A stretch of 64,000 bases of DNA from Streptomyces halstedii (GCA_000720535.1 JOAZ01000023.1:1-64000); one strand, 5' to 3'; counted from the stretch's first letter, positions 48,683-57,538 are shown. The notes: generated by a model from the sequence alone, not told the origin. Numbers and translations: made by a program.

Positions 48683-48731
48683 TGTTAACAAGATGTACCA
48701 GCAGATTTCGTCTGCGTAAAGTCTGTTAACA
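48683..48731. promoter_or_regulatory. Paired TGTTAACA operators in divergent promoter
   Basis: Two identical palindromes TGTTAACA stand at 48683-48690 and 48724-48731, start to start 41 bp apart, about four helical turns. Between them is a dyad GCAGA-N5-TCTGC at 48701-48715. The stretch is AT-rich compared with its surroundings. The site lies between the divergent oxidoreductase and kinase genes and suits a looping DeoR-type repressor. Confidence 0.65.
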
Positions 48732-48814
48732 TTTTTTCACACGCGGATCGCTGGGACACTCAGCCCGCCGGGACACTCCGCCCGGCACCGCACCCCCCAA
48801 CGCAAGGAGGTCCG

Positions 48815-50098
48815 ATGCCGACCCTCGGGGCCATCGCCGACGACTTCACCGGAGCCACCGATCTCGCCACCATGCTCGTCGCCCGAGGGCACCGGACCGT
48901 GGTGACCGTCGGCACGGACGCCTTCTCCGACAGCGCGGGAAGCCGGACGGTGCGCGACGCGGACGCGGTGGTCGTCGCCCTCAAGTCGCGCACCGCACCC
49001 GTGGACGAAGCGGTCGGTACCTCGCTCACCGCCCTGCGCGCCCTGCGCGAGGCGGGCTGCGCGCGCTACTACTTCAAGTACTGCTCCACCTTCGACTCCA
49101 CCCCCCGCGGCAACATCGGCCCGGTGGCCGACGCGCTCCTCGCGGAGCTGGGCGAACGCCGTACGGTCGTCGTCCCCTCGTTCCCCGCCACCGGGCGCAC
49201 CGTCGACCAGGGGCTCCTGCGCGTCCACGGGGAACTCCTGGCGGAGAGCCCCATGCGGCACCACCCGCTCACCCCCATGCGCGACTCCCACCTGGGCCGG
49301 CTCCTCACCCCGCAGACCGGCCACCCGGTCCGGCTCGTCGGCCTCGACACCGTGCGGAAGGGGAGCGACGCCCTGCGGAGCGCCCTCGACGCCCCCGGCC
49401 TCGCGGACGCGCTCGTCGTCGTGGACGCGGTGAGCGACGAGGACCTGGTCACCGTCTGCGCGGCCACCGCGCACCTCACCCTGGTCACCGGCGCGGCGGG
49501 ACTCGCCCTCGGCCTCACCGGCCCGCACACCGAGGCCGCCCGCGCCACCCCCGCCTCCGCCCCCGGTGACCCGGGCGTGGTCCTCTCCGGCAGCGCCTCC
49601 TCCGCCACCCGCGCCCAGGTCGCCCACGCCAGGACCCGGCTGCCGCACCGCAAGCTCGACCTGGCCGCCCTGCGCGCCGACTTCGACGGCACGGTCGCCG
49701 CGCTCGTCGGCTTCGCGCGCCGCGCCTGGGACGACGACCCGGCGAAGCCACCGCTGATCTACGCCGTCGGCGACCTCGCCGACCTCGACGACTCCGCGCC
49801 CCACGACGGCCCCGCCGCCTCCGAACTCGTCGAGCGGGCCCTCGCCGCCTGCGCCACCGGCCTCGTCGCCGCGGGCGCCCGCCGGCTCCTCGTGGCCGGC
49901 GGCGAGACCTCCGGAGCCGTCGTCACCGCCCTCGGCGTCCGCACCCTCGCCATCGGCGCGCCCATCGCGCCGGGCGTGACCTGGGCCCGCGCGGACGGAC
50001 GCGCGCACGACCGGGAACACACCGTGGACCTCGCCCTCAAGTCCGGCAACTTCGGCGACGCCGCCATCTTCACGGAAGCCTGGAGCGCGCTGGTATGA
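48815..50098 (+). CDS. otnK: Four-carbon acid sugar kinase (3-oxo-tetronate kinase, OtnK-like)
   Basis: A 427-aa protein with AAGGAGG 8 bases before the ATG. The N-terminal domain (GAIADDFTGATDLATMLVAR, RYYFKYCSTFDSTPRGNIGP, VVVPSFPATGRTVDQGLLRV HGELL) is the substrate-binding DUF1537 part. The C-terminal nucleotide-binding part has GLVAAGARRLLVAGGETSGA VVTALGV. OtnK phosphorylates 3-oxo-tetronate (2-dehydro-erythronate or -threonate) at C4. It is coupled to the decarboxylase gene (ATGA overlap), which fits exactly the known OtnK-OtnC order. Confidence 0.9.
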   Translation: MPTLGAIADDFTGATDLATMLVARGHRTVVTVGTDAFSDSAGSRTVRDADAVVVALKSRTAPVDEAVGTSLTALRALREAGCARYYFKYCSTFDSTPRGNIGPVADALLAELGERRTVVVPSFPATGRTVDQGLLRVHGELLAESPMRHHPLTPMRDSHLGRLLTPQTGHPVRLVGLDTVRKGSDALRSALDAPGLADALVVVDAVSDEDLVTVCAATAHLTLVTGAAGLALGLTGPHTEAARATPASAPGDPGVVLSGSASSATRAQVAHARTRLPHRKLDLAALRADFDGTVAALVGFARRAWDDDPAKPPLIYAVGDLADLDDSAPHDGPAASELVERALAACATGLVAAGARRLLVAGGETSGAVVTALGVRTLAIGAPIAPGVTWARADGRAHDREHTVDLALKSGNFGDAAIFTEAWSALV

Positions 50099-50739
50099 GT
50101 GACCCCCGCACCGACCTCGCCGCCGCCGGCGCCCGGCTCGCGGCACTCGGCCTCAGCCCCGGCTCCTCCGGCAACCTCAGCGTCCGGACCGGGGACCGCG
50201 TCCTCATCACCCCCACCGGCGCCGACCTCGCCGCGATCGACCCCGACGGACTCAGCGAACTCGGCCTCGACGGCGTCCACCTCGCCGGACCGCGCCCGTC
50301 CAAGGAATTCCCCCTGCACAGCGCCTTCTACCGGCGGGACGCCACCACCCGTGCCGTCGTCCACCTGCACGCCCGGCACGCCACCGCCGTCTCCTGCCTT
50401 CCCCCCTGGTCACCGCGGAGCGCCGTACCGCCGCTCACGCCGTACTACGTGATGCGGGTCGGCCAGACCCCGCTGCTCCCGTACGCGCCGCCGGGCGACG
50501 CGGGCCAGGCCGAGGACATGGCACGGCTGCCCTTCCCGTTCCGCGCCGCGCTCCTCCAGAACCACGGCCCCGTCCTCGCCGGCACCACCATGGCGCGCGC
50601 CGTGGACGCGGCGGTGGAACTGGAGGAGGTGGCGGCCCTGCTCCTCAGCCTGGGCGAGCGGCCCGCACGGCTGCTCACCCCCGAGGAGGCCGGGCAGCTC
50701 TCCCGGACGTACGACTCCCCCTGGGACGACCACCGCTGA
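50095..50739 (+). CDS. otnC: Class II aldolase-fold 3-oxo-tetronate 4-phosphate decarboxylase (OtnC-like)
   Basis: A 214-aa protein. Motifs are SSGNLSVRTGDRVLITPTGA D, the PSKEFPLH catalytic Glu, the zinc-binding HLHARHATAVSCL and a later QNHGPVLAG His. OtnC decarboxylates 3-oxo-tetronate 4-phosphate to dihydroxyacetone phosphate. No hydroxypyruvate-isomerase-like OtnI is visible nearby, so the pathway here would be the shorter threonate/erythronate form or depend on an isomerase elsewhere. Confidence 0.9.
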   Translation: MSDPRTDLAAAGARLAALGLSPGSSGNLSVRTGDRVLITPTGADLAAIDPDGLSELGLDGVHLAGPRPSKEFPLHSAFYRRDATTRAVVHLHARHATAVSCLPPWSPRSAVPPLTPYYVMRVGQTPLLPYAPPGDAGQAEDMARLPFPFRAALLQNHGPVLAGTTMARAVDAAVELEEVAALLLSLGERPARLLTPEEAGQLSRTYDSPWDDHR

Positions 50740-50747
50740 CGAGCCGT

Positions 50748-50800
50748 CGGCGCGGCGGCAGGGCGTGCGGGAGTGTCCCTTCAGCTCTGCCGCCGCGCCG
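50748..50800. terminator. Bidirectional hairpin terminator
   Basis: A perfect 14-bp stem (CGGCGCGGCGGCAG / CTGCCGCCGCGCCG) with a 25-base loop lies between the convergent OtnC-like gene (stop 50739) and metX (stop 50820). Confidence 0.75.
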
Positions 50801-50819
50801 CCCACGGCCCGTACCGCCG

Positions 50820-51971
50820 TCAGCCGGGCTCCCCCAGCAGTTCGCGGACCAGCGCGCCCACCTGGTCCGTCTCCAGCAGGAAGCCGTCGTGCCCGCTCGG
50901 CGACCCGATCACCCGCGGCCGGTCCGCGCCGGGCAGGGCCGCGGCCAGTTCCCGCTGCTGGGCGAGCGGGTAGAGGCGGTCCGAGTCGACCCCGGCCACC
51001 AGCGCCGGCATGCGCGCCGCGCGCAGGGCGGCCCGCACCCCGCCGCGCCCACGCCCCACGTCGTGCCCGTTCATCGCCTCGGTGAGGGCGATGTAGCTGC
51101 CCGCGTCGAAGCGCCGGGCCAGCTTGGCCGCGTGATGGTCGAGATAGGACTCGACCTGGAACCGGCCGCCCCGTTCCGGGCTCTCTCCGTCCTGGGCCTC
51201 GCGGCCGAAACGGGCCGTCAGTTCGGCCTCGCTCCGGTAGGTGACGTGGGCGATCCGGCGGGCGATCCCGAGCCCCCGGTGGGGCCCCGCGCCCGCCGGG
51301 GCGTCGTGGTAGCGGCCCGCCCGCCACCCCGGATCGGTGCGGATGGCGGCGATCTGCGTGGACCCCCAGGCGATCTGCTCGGCCGACGCGGCGGCCGGGC
51401 AGGCGAGCAGCAGCAGGGACCCGGTCCGCTCCGGATGGCAGGCCGCCCATTCCAGGGCCCGCATACCGCCCATGGACCCGCCGATGACGGCGGCCCATCT
51501 GCCGATCCCCAGCGCGTCGGCGAGCCGGACCTCGGCCGCGACCTGGTCGCGCTGGGTCAGCCGGGGGAAGGCGGGCCCCCAGGGCAGGCCGTCGGGACCC
51601 GGCGAGGACGGACCCGTACTGCCCTGGCAGCCGCCCAGCACGTTCGGCGCGACCACGAACCACCGCCGGGTGTCCAGCGCCCGGCCCGGACCCACCACCG
51701 CGTCCCACCAGCCGGCCGTGGGATGGCCCGGACCGGCGGGGCCGGCCACATGGCTGTCCCCGGTGAGGGCGTGCAGGACCAGCACCGCGTTCGAGCCGTC
51801 CGGCGCGAGCCGGCCCCACGTCTCGTACGCGATCCGTACCCCGGGCAGCGACTCGCCCGACTCCAGGACCAGGGGCGCGCCCGGCCCCAGCCACACGCGT
51901 CCGCCCGGTTCCCCGCCCTCCCGCCAGGCTCCGGTGGCCGGCGGGAGGGCGGAGACGTCCGTCACCGTCAT
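50820..51971 (-). CDS. metX: Homoserine O-acetyltransferase
   Basis: A 383-aa alpha/beta-hydrolase: GVRIAYETWGRLAPDGSNAV, LVLHALTGDSHVAG, the oxyanion/loop VVAPNVLGGCQGSTGPSSPG, nucleophile GGSMGGMRALEW, Asp in GVDSDRLYPLAQQ and His in SGHDGFLLE. It transfers acetyl from acetyl-CoA to homoserine for methionine synthesis. The start overlaps the metY stop (ATGA), so metY and metX are one operon. Confidence 0.95.
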   Translation of the reverse strand: MTVTDVSALPPATGAWREGGEPGGRVWLGPGAPLVLESGESLPGVRIAYETWGRLAPDGSNAVLVLHALTGDSHVAGPAGPGHPTAGWWDAVVGPGRALDTRRWFVVAPNVLGGCQGSTGPSSPGPDGLPWGPAFPRLTQRDQVAAEVRLADALGIGRWAAVIGGSMGGMRALEWAACHPERTGSLLLLACPAAASAEQIAWGSTQIAAIRTDPGWRAGRYHDAPAGAGPHRGLGIARRIAHVTYRSEAELTARFGREAQDGESPERGGRFQVESYLDHHAAKLARRFDAGSYIALTEAMNGHDVGRGRGGVRAALRAARMPALVAGVDSDRLYPLAQQRELAAALPGADRPRVIGSPSGHDGFLLETDQVGALVRELLGEPG

Positions 51972-53335
51972 GCCTCGGCCGCGCCCTTCGCCGCCCGGAA
52001 CCCGGACTCCAGATCGGCCTTGAGGTCGTCGATGTGCTCCAGCCCGACCGACAGGCGCACGAGACCGGGGTCGGTCCCGGTCGCGGTGAGCTGCTCGGGG
52101 CCGAGCTGGCTGTGCGTGGTCGACGCGGGGTGGATGATCAGGCTGCGTACGTCACCGATGTTGGCGAGATGGCTGAACAGGCTCACCCCGTCGACGAACC
52201 GGCGTCCCGCCTCGACGCCGTCGCGCAGTTCGAAGGAGAGCACGGCGCCGGCCCCGCGGGGGAGGTAGCGCCGGGCCGCCTCGCTCCAGCGGTTCGACTC
52301 CAGGCCCGCGTAGTGGACGGCGGAGACCTCGTCGCGGGCCTCCAGCCACTGGGCGAGGGCCAGCGCGTTGGACGTGTGGCGTTCGATCCGCAGGCTGAGT
52401 GTCTCCACGCCCTGGAGCAGCAGGAAGGCGGAGTGCGGGGAGAGCGCCGGGCCGAGGTCGCGCAGCAGTTGGACGCGGAGCTTCACCGCGAAGGCGCCGG
52501 GTCCCAGGTCCGGCCAGTAGCGCAGGCCGTGGTAGCTGGGGTCGGGCTCACTGAAGTCCGGGAAGCGGTCGGCGTGCGCCCCGAAGTCGAAGGTGCCCGC
52601 GTCGACGACGACCCCGCCGATCGTCGTGCCGTGCCCGCCGAGGAACTTCGTCGCCGAGTGCACCACGATGTCGGCGCCGTGCTCGGCGGGCCGCAGCAGA
52701 TAGGGCGTCGGCACGGTGTTGTCGGCGATCAGCGGTACCCCGGCCGCGTGGGCGACGTCGGCCACCGCCCGCACGTCGAGCACGTTGCCGCGCGGGTTGC
52801 CCAGCGTCTCGGCGAACAGCGCCTTGGTGTTCGGGCGCACGGCGGCGCGCCAGGCGTCCAGGTCGTCCGGGTCGTCGACGAACGACACCTCGATGCCCAG
52901 CCGCGGCAGGGTGTGCCGGAAGAGGTTGTAGGTGCCGCCGTAGAGCGAGGTGCTGGACACCACGTGGTCGCCGGCCCGCGCGAGGGTCAGGATCGCGAGG
53001 GTCTCGGCGGCCTGTCCGGAGGCGACCGCGACGGCGGCCACACCGCCCTCCAGCGCCGCGATCCGCTGCTCCAGCACGTCCTGCGTCGGGTTGTGGATGC
53101 GGGTGTAGATGTTGCCGGGCCTGGCCAGCGAGAACAGGTCGGCCGCGTGCTGGGTGTCGTCGAAGACGAACGAGGTGGTCTGGTAGATCGGGGTGGCACG
53201 GGCCCCGGTCGTGGGATCGGGCGCGGCCCCGGCGTGGATCTGCCGCGTCTCGAACGACCACGCGGCCGCCTCGTCCCCGGGGGAGGCGTCGGCGGGCGTG
53301 TGGCCCGCGGTCACGGAGTCGATGGGCTGGCTCAT
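51968..53335 (-). CDS. metY: O-acetylhomoserine sulfhydrylase (aminocarboxypropyltransferase)
   Basis: A 455-aa PLP enzyme of the Cys/Met metabolism family. RGSxxYTRIxNPT-like RPGNIYTRIHNPTQDVLEQR, cofactor-binding ALEGGVAAVAVASGQAAETL, ADNTVPTPYLLRPAEHGADI and the PLP lysine in SATKFLGGHG. Length and motifs match MetY, which joins O-acetylhomoserine and sulfide to homocysteine. The start at ATG 53335 (MSQPIDSVTAGH) was chosen; the frame is open 21 codons further. It precedes metX. The 130-base leader was searched by eye for a SAM-IV riboswitch and none was convincing. Confidence 0.93.
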   Translation of the reverse strand: MSQPIDSVTAGHTPADASPGDEAAAWSFETRQIHAGAAPDPTTGARATPIYQTTSFVFDDTQHAADLFSLARPGNIYTRIHNPTQDVLEQRIAALEGGVAAVAVASGQAAETLAILTLARAGDHVVSSTSLYGGTYNLFRHTLPRLGIEVSFVDDPDDLDAWRAAVRPNTKALFAETLGNPRGNVLDVRAVADVAHAAGVPLIADNTVPTPYLLRPAEHGADIVVHSATKFLGGHGTTIGGVVVDAGTFDFGAHADRFPDFSEPDPSYHGLRYWPDLGPGAFAVKLRVQLLRDLGPALSPHSAFLLLQGVETLSLRIERHTSNALALAQWLEARDEVSAVHYAGLESNRWSEAARRYLPRGAGAVLSFELRDGVEAGRRFVDGVSLFSHLANIGDVRSLIIHPASTTHSQLGPEQLTATGTDPGLVRLSVGLEHIDDLKADLESGFRAAKGAAEA

Positions 53336-53473
53336 GTCTTGACCTCGCACGGTTCGCTGGAGAAGCACCGCCACCGAACGGTTCCGGCGGCTCCCCAAGG
53401 ACGCTAGAGGCCGGCGGCCGGCCGCGTCAGCGTCTCGCCGTACGGGTTCACGAACCTGTAATACCCCCGCAAT

Positions 53474-53836
53474 CTACGCGGGTCGTGCGGTCCCGGAACC
53501 CCGGCGCCCCTTGTGGTTGATCTTCATCGCGTCCATGTCGGTCACGGTGGAGCGCAGCGCGCCGTGGGGCAGGCCCCGGTCGCGCAATGTCCGCTCGGCA
53601 CGGTCCTCGGCGATCGCGGCTGCCATCTCGTCGCCGTCCTCCGGGTCGGAGACCACCACATAGCGGAAGCTGAAGTGCTTCAGCACCGCGTCGTACGCGA
53701 GAGAGCCCTGCTCGGTGAACCGCATGGCGGTGAGCCCGTGTTCGTCCACCTCCGCCAGCAGCCGCTCCCGGTCCGGGCCGGTCAGCCCCTCCCAGGTGCC
53801 CCGCACGATCACCCGGTACGTGTGCCGCGTGCTCAT
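53474..53836 (-). CDS. DUF6204-family small protein
   Basis: A 120-aa protein: MSTRHTYRVIVRGTWEGLTG, DEHGLTAMRFTEQGSLAYDA, HFSFRYVVVSDPEDGDEMAA, ending in a basic KINHKGRRGSGTARPA tail. It matches the actinobacterial DUF6204 pattern, which has no known function. It may form a small ferredoxin-like fold. It is convergent with nothing and has its own short upstream region, shared with the divergent P-loop gene. Confidence 0.75.
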   Translation of the reverse strand: MSTRHTYRVIVRGTWEGLTGPDRERLLAEVDEHGLTAMRFTEQGSLAYDAVLKHFSFRYVVVSDPEDGDEMAAAIAEDRAERTLRDRGLPHGALRSTVTDMDAMKINHKGRRGSGTARPA

Positions 53837-53983
53837 CGTCCTGCCCGTCCTCTGCTTCCGCCGCCGCTCCGGAGCGGGTGCCCCGGAGCGCTGGGAAGTG
53901 AAGGGTACGACGGCGGGGGACCGGGACGATCCCGAATTTCGCGCGGCCCGGTGGGAAGGCCACGCCTCCGCTACGTTGGGCCG

Positions 53984-54514
53984 GTGATCATCTGGGTGAA
54001 CGGCGCCTTCGGCAGCGGCAAGACGACTCTCGTGGACGAACTGCACCGGCGGAGGCCCGACGCGCTGGTCTACGACCCCGAGCACACCGGGTTCGTCCTG
54101 CGGAACATCGTGAGGGAGCACACCGGAGACTTCCAGGACCTGCCGCTGTGGCGCAGCCAGGTCGCCGGCATGGCCCTCGACCTGGTCCGGGCGTACGGGC
54201 GGCCGGTGCTGGCGCCGATGACGCTGGTCGATCCCGGCTACGCCGAGGAGATCTTCGGTGCCCTGGAGTCCGCCGGGATCACCGTCCACCACTTCTTCCT
54301 GGACGTGCCCGCGCACACGCTGGAGGCCCGCCTCGACGCGCGGGTCGTCGTGCCCGGGGACGCCGAGCGTGACGAGAGCGTCCGGCGGTGGGGCAAGGCG
54401 CAGATCCCCCGCTGCGTGGCCGCCGCGTCGGCCCTGCGGCCCGGCACCGTGCGCCTCGACGGCGAGCGCACCACCGGATCGCTGGCCGACGAGGTCATGG
54501 CCCGCCTGAGTTGA
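53984..54514 (+). CDS. Small P-loop kinase-like ATPase
   Basis: A 176-aa protein from GTG 53984 (leaderless or with a weak site): VIIWVNGAFGSGKTTLVDEL holds Walker A (GAFGSGKT). Later DLPLWRSQVAGMALDLVRAY, VLAPMTLVDPGYAEEIFGAL, and the Arg-containing LDARVVVPGDAERDESVRRW lid. The pattern resembles antibiotic phosphotransferase or shikimate/gluconate-kinase-like P-loop kinases (AAA_17/TmrB-like). Substrate unknown. Confidence 0.8.
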   Translation: MIIWVNGAFGSGKTTLVDELHRRRPDALVYDPEHTGFVLRNIVREHTGDFQDLPLWRSQVAGMALDLVRAYGRPVLAPMTLVDPGYAEEIFGALESAGITVHHFFLDVPAHTLEARLDARVVVPGDAERDESVRRWGKAQIPRCVAAASALRPGTVRLDGERTTGSLADEVMARLS

Positions 54515-54565
54515 CGGGCCGTCAGGCAAGGGGCCGCGTTCCGTCAGGCGGGGCGTCGCGTTCCG

Positions 54566-54919
54566 TCAGGCGGGGACGTTGCGGTCCACGTACTCGAAGA
54601 CGGAGCCGTCCGGGTGCAGGGCGATCAGATTGCGGCCCGCCGGGGTGGGCACCGGGCCCGCGATCACCTTCGCCCCCACCCGGGTCAGCGCCGCGTGGGC
54701 CTCGTCCACGTCCTTCACGGCGATGGTCGCCGACACCTTGCGCAGCACGTCGATCTCCGCCGCCGGGCCGCTCATCAGCAGGAAGCAGCCGATCGCGGCC
54801 ACCGAGACCCCGCCGCGCTCGAAGCGCAGGGCGGGAGTACCGGTCAGGCCCTCGTAGAAGGCCACCGCGGCCTCCAGGTCGTCGACGCAGATACGCAGCG
54901 TGGTTCCCAGGATCTCCAT
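54566..54919 (-). CDS. VOC (glyoxalase/bleomycin-resistance fold) family protein
   Basis: A 117-aa protein with two beta-alpha-beta-beta-beta halves: MEILGTTLRICVDDLEAAVA, FYEGLTGTPALRFERGGVSV, then SATIAVKDVDEAHAALTRVG and NLIALHPDGSVFEYVDRNVP. The C-terminal Glu in SVFEYVD is a usual metal ligand, but the first-strand His is replaced by Arg (TLRIC). It may therefore be a binding protein and not an enzyme. Confidence 0.85.
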   Translation of the reverse strand: MEILGTTLRICVDDLEAAVAFYEGLTGTPALRFERGGVSVAAIGCFLLMSGPAAEIDVLRKVSATIAVKDVDEAHAALTRVGAKVIAGPVPTPAGRNLIALHPDGSVFEYVDRNVPA

Positions 54920-55032
54920 GCCCACGAGGTTAGTTGGCCCCCCGCCGATGTGTGATCGATTCCGCCGTACGGCACCCTCGGGACCCCCGGACCGAGCCCG
55001 GGGCCCTGACCGTTGCCACGGGGCCTTGCCGG

Positions 55033-55839
55033 TCAGGGCCGGCAGAGCACCTCGCCGTGCGGGACCATGAACCACGCGTCGGGCTCCTCGCCCCAGGCCC
55101 GCCAGGCGTCCGCGACGGCCGCGAGCTGTCCGGCCGTCGCGTGCCCGCCCTCCACCGCGCGCTCCGCGTACGCCGAATCCGTCGTACGGTCCGCCCACAG
55201 CCCGCTCCACCAGGCCCGGTCCTCCCCGGCGTAGCACCAGGCCCCCGCGCTCGGGGTGATGTCGGAGAAGCCGGCACGCCTTGCCCAGGACAGCAGCCGG
55301 CGTCCGGCGTCCGGCTCGCCGCCGTTGGCGCGGGCGACCCGGCGGTAGAGCTCCAGCCAGTCGGTCATCCCCGGCACCGACGGGTACCAGGCCATCGCGG
55401 CGTAGTCGCTGTCACGCGCCGCGACGACGCCGTCCGGCCGGCACACCCGACGCATCTCCCGGAGCGCCTGGACCGGATCACCCACGTGCTGGAGCACCTG
55501 ATGGGCGTGGACCACGTCGAAGGAGTCGTCGGGGAAGTCCAGGGCGTGGACATCGGCGACGGCGAACTCCACGTTGTCCAGGCCGCGTTCGGCTACCACC
55601 TCGGCCGCCTGGCCGAGGATGCCGCTCCCCGTGTCCACCGCGGTCACCCGCCCCGGCGCCACCAGCGCGGCGAGGTCGGCGGTGATGGTGCCCGGTCCGC
55701 AGCCGACGTCCAGCACCCGCAGCCCGGGGCGGAGTTCGTCCAGCAGATAGGCCGCGGAGTTCGCGGCGGTGCGCCAGCGGTGCGAGCGCAGCACCGACTC
55801 GTGGTGGCCGTGCGTGTAGACGGCGGTTTCCCTGGACAT
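55033..55839 (-). CDS. Class I SAM-dependent methyltransferase
   Basis: A 268-aa protein starting MSRETAVYTHGHHESVLRSH. Motif I VLDVGCGPGTITADL, acidic Asp in VTAVDTGSGI, motif II-like FAVADVHALDFPDDSFDVVH and motif III REMRRVCRPDGVVAARDSD match UbiE/Methyltransf_11 enzymes. The YTHGHHESVLRSHRWRTAAN SAAYL lead is common in Streptomyces proteins of this group. Substrate unknown. Confidence 0.88.
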   Translation of the reverse strand: MSRETAVYTHGHHESVLRSHRWRTAANSAAYLLDELRPGLRVLDVGCGPGTITADLAALVAPGRVTAVDTGSGILGQAAEVVAERGLDNVEFAVADVHALDFPDDSFDVVHAHQVLQHVGDPVQALREMRRVCRPDGVVAARDSDYAAMAWYPSVPGMTDWLELYRRVARANGGEPDAGRRLLSWARRAGFSDITPSAGAWCYAGEDRAWWSGLWADRTTDSAYAERAVEGGHATAGQLAAVADAWRAWGEEPDAWFMVPHGEVLCRP

Positions 55840-55908
55840 GGCCGTAGGTCCTCTCTCTCGCACCGTGCGCCGCGGCGGCCGCCGGTACGGTCACCGTACG
55901 CCCGTGTG

Positions 55909-55940
55909 CCGCATCCTGAGACGGGTGTCTCAGGATGCGG
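55909..55940 (-). terminator. Strong hairpin terminator after the PAP2-kinase gene
   Basis: A perfect 14-bp stem (CCGCATCCTGAGAC / GTCTCAGGATGCGG) with a GGGT loop starts 7 bases after the stop at 55947. It also insulates the methyltransferase promoter region. Confidence 0.85.
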
Positions 55941-55946
55941 TCGGGC

Positions 55947-57443
55947 TCATACCGGCCTCGGGCAGTAGACGGTCAGCGCCTCCGGCATCTTGTCGATCAC
56001 CAACTCACTCCCGGAGTGCGCGACTTCACCGTCGTACGCATACGGCGTACCCTCCGCGAGACCGGAGATCCGGACCTGGCGCCGCCGCACCGCCGCGTGG
56101 ACGGGGGAGCGCGTCAGCGGCCCGGCGACCGCCGCCGCGAGCAGCCGGAGCGCCGGTGTCCGGCCGCCGTGCACCACCCGTACGTCCAGCAGCCCGTCCG
56201 CCAGGTTGTGGCGCCGCCCGGGGGCAGGGCCCACCCGCTGGAATATCCCGTTGCCCACGAAGAGCAGCCACAACGGTCGCCTCCTGCCCTGGAGTTCGGC
56301 CGTCAGCGGGCGTTCGCCGCGCAGCGCCTCGAAGGCCGCCAGCACTCCGGCCGGCCAGCCGCCGATCCTCGGTGCCCAGCGCTCCCGCGTCCGCACCAGC
56401 TCCGGATACACCCCCAGGCTGAAGGCGTTGAGGAAGTACCCGTCCGCCCCCGAGGCGCCCCGCGGGCCGGGCCGGAAGCGGCCCAGATCGACCCGGACCG
56501 CGTCGCCCGAGGCGAGCGCCGTCGCCGTGTCGTGCACCGCCTCGATGCCCAGGTCGTACGCGAAGTGGTTGAGGGTGCCGCCGGGGAACACCGCGAGCGG
56601 CACCCCGTGCGCCGCCGCCACCGAGGCCGCCAGGTTGACCGTGCCGTCGCCCCCGCAGACCCCCAGCGCCCGGCCCCGCCCCGCCGCCTCCTCCAAGGAG
56701 CCGGAGAGGTCCGAGGGCGCGCACTCCACCACCGTGGCCAGCGGCAGCGCGTCACGCACCAGCCCCGCCGTGGCGGTCGCGGACCCGGACTCCCGGTTGA
56801 CGACCACCACGAGCCCGTCCCCGGCGGGCAGCGACGGCGCCTGGGCCGGAGGCCGGCCCGGCGCGGGCAACTGCCCGCGGGTCGGCACCACGCCCCGCAG
56901 GGCGAACGCCGCCCCTACGCCGAGTGCCGCCCCGGCCAGGACGTCGCTCGGGTAGTGCACCCCGGTGTAGACCCGTGACGCGGCCACCGCCACCGCCACC
57001 GGGGCGACCACCGCGCCCCAGCCCTTCGACTCCAGGGCCACACCGGTCGCGAACGCCGCCGCCGACGCGGCGTGCCCGGACGGGAAGGACGTGGTGAACG
57101 GCTGCCGCTTCAACCGCCGTATCACCGGCACCAGATCCAGTATCGGCCGCTCCCTGCGCACCGCCCGCTTGGCCACGGTGTTGATCGCCGCCGACGCCAC
57201 ACCCAGCGAGGCGATGCCGCGCAACGCCGCACGGCGGGACCGTGCGCCGCTGCCCAGCGCCGCCATGCCCGCCGCGGCGCCGAACCACAGCAGGCCGTGG
57301 TTGGCGCCGCGGCTCAGCCGGGGCAGGACGTGCTCGGCGCCCGGCCAGTGCCGGTCCGCCACGGCCTGGAAGGCGGCGAGGTCGTAGCGGGTCAGACGGG
57401 CCCGCCAGGGGCCGGGCTGGGGGATCGGGTTCGAAGTCGGCAT
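55947..57443 (-). CDS. PAP2 phosphatase - diacylglycerol kinase fusion
   Basis: A 498-aa protein from ATG 57443 (MPTSNPIPQPGPWRARLTRY). Residues about 50-195 are a PAP2 phosphatase with all three motifs: KRAVRRERP, PSGHAASAAAF and SRVYTGVHYPSDV, plus membrane helices. After a Pro-rich linker, residues about 210-490 are a diacylglycerol/lipid kinase catalytic domain with GGDGTVNLAASV, FPGGTLNHFAYDLGI and the C-terminal YDGEV. The two activities act in opposite directions on lipid phosphates, so it may balance or exchange phosphate between lipids such as undecaprenol or diacylglycerol. The fusion is known in actinobacteria. Confidence 0.92.
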   Translation of the reverse strand: MPTSNPIPQPGPWRARLTRYDLAAFQAVADRHWPGAEHVLPRLSRGANHGLLWFGAAAGMAALGSGARSRRAALRGIASLGVASAAINTVAKRAVRRERPILDLVPVIRRLKRQPFTTSFPSGHAASAAAFATGVALESKGWGAVVAPVAVAVAASRVYTGVHYPSDVLAGAALGVGAAFALRGVVPTRGQLPAPGRPPAQAPSLPAGDGLVVVVNRESGSATATAGLVRDALPLATVVECAPSDLSGSLEEAAGRGRALGVCGGDGTVNLAASVAAAHGVPLAVFPGGTLNHFAYDLGIEAVHDTATALASGDAVRVDLGRFRPGPRGASGADGYFLNAFSLGVYPELVRTRERWAPRIGGWPAGVLAAFEALRGERPLTAELQGRRRPLWLLFVGNGIFQRVGPAPGRRHNLADGLLDVRVVHGGRTPALRLLAAAVAGPLTRSPVHAAVRRRQVRISGLAEGTPYAYDGEVAHSGSELVIDKMPEALTVYCPRPV

Positions 57444-57482
57444 GGCACAGCGAATACCCTGCCGTCGGGCGGTGAACCAGGA

Positions 57483-57538
57483 GGCGCGCACACCCGGCCC
57501 GCCCGGAAGCCAGCAGGCGCGCACACCCGGCCCGCCGG
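57483..57538. repeat. Two direct copies of a 21-bp segment
   Basis: GGCGCGCACACCCGGCCCGC plus C occurs at about 57483 and 57516, 33 bases apart, upstream of the PAP2-kinase gene. It is probably of no coding value. Confidence 0.6.

Noticed and set aside
53336-53470. SAM riboswitch in the metY leader
   Set aside because: Actinomycete metY genes can have a SAM-IV riboswitch. I could not find its conserved core here, only a GC-rich inverted repeat.
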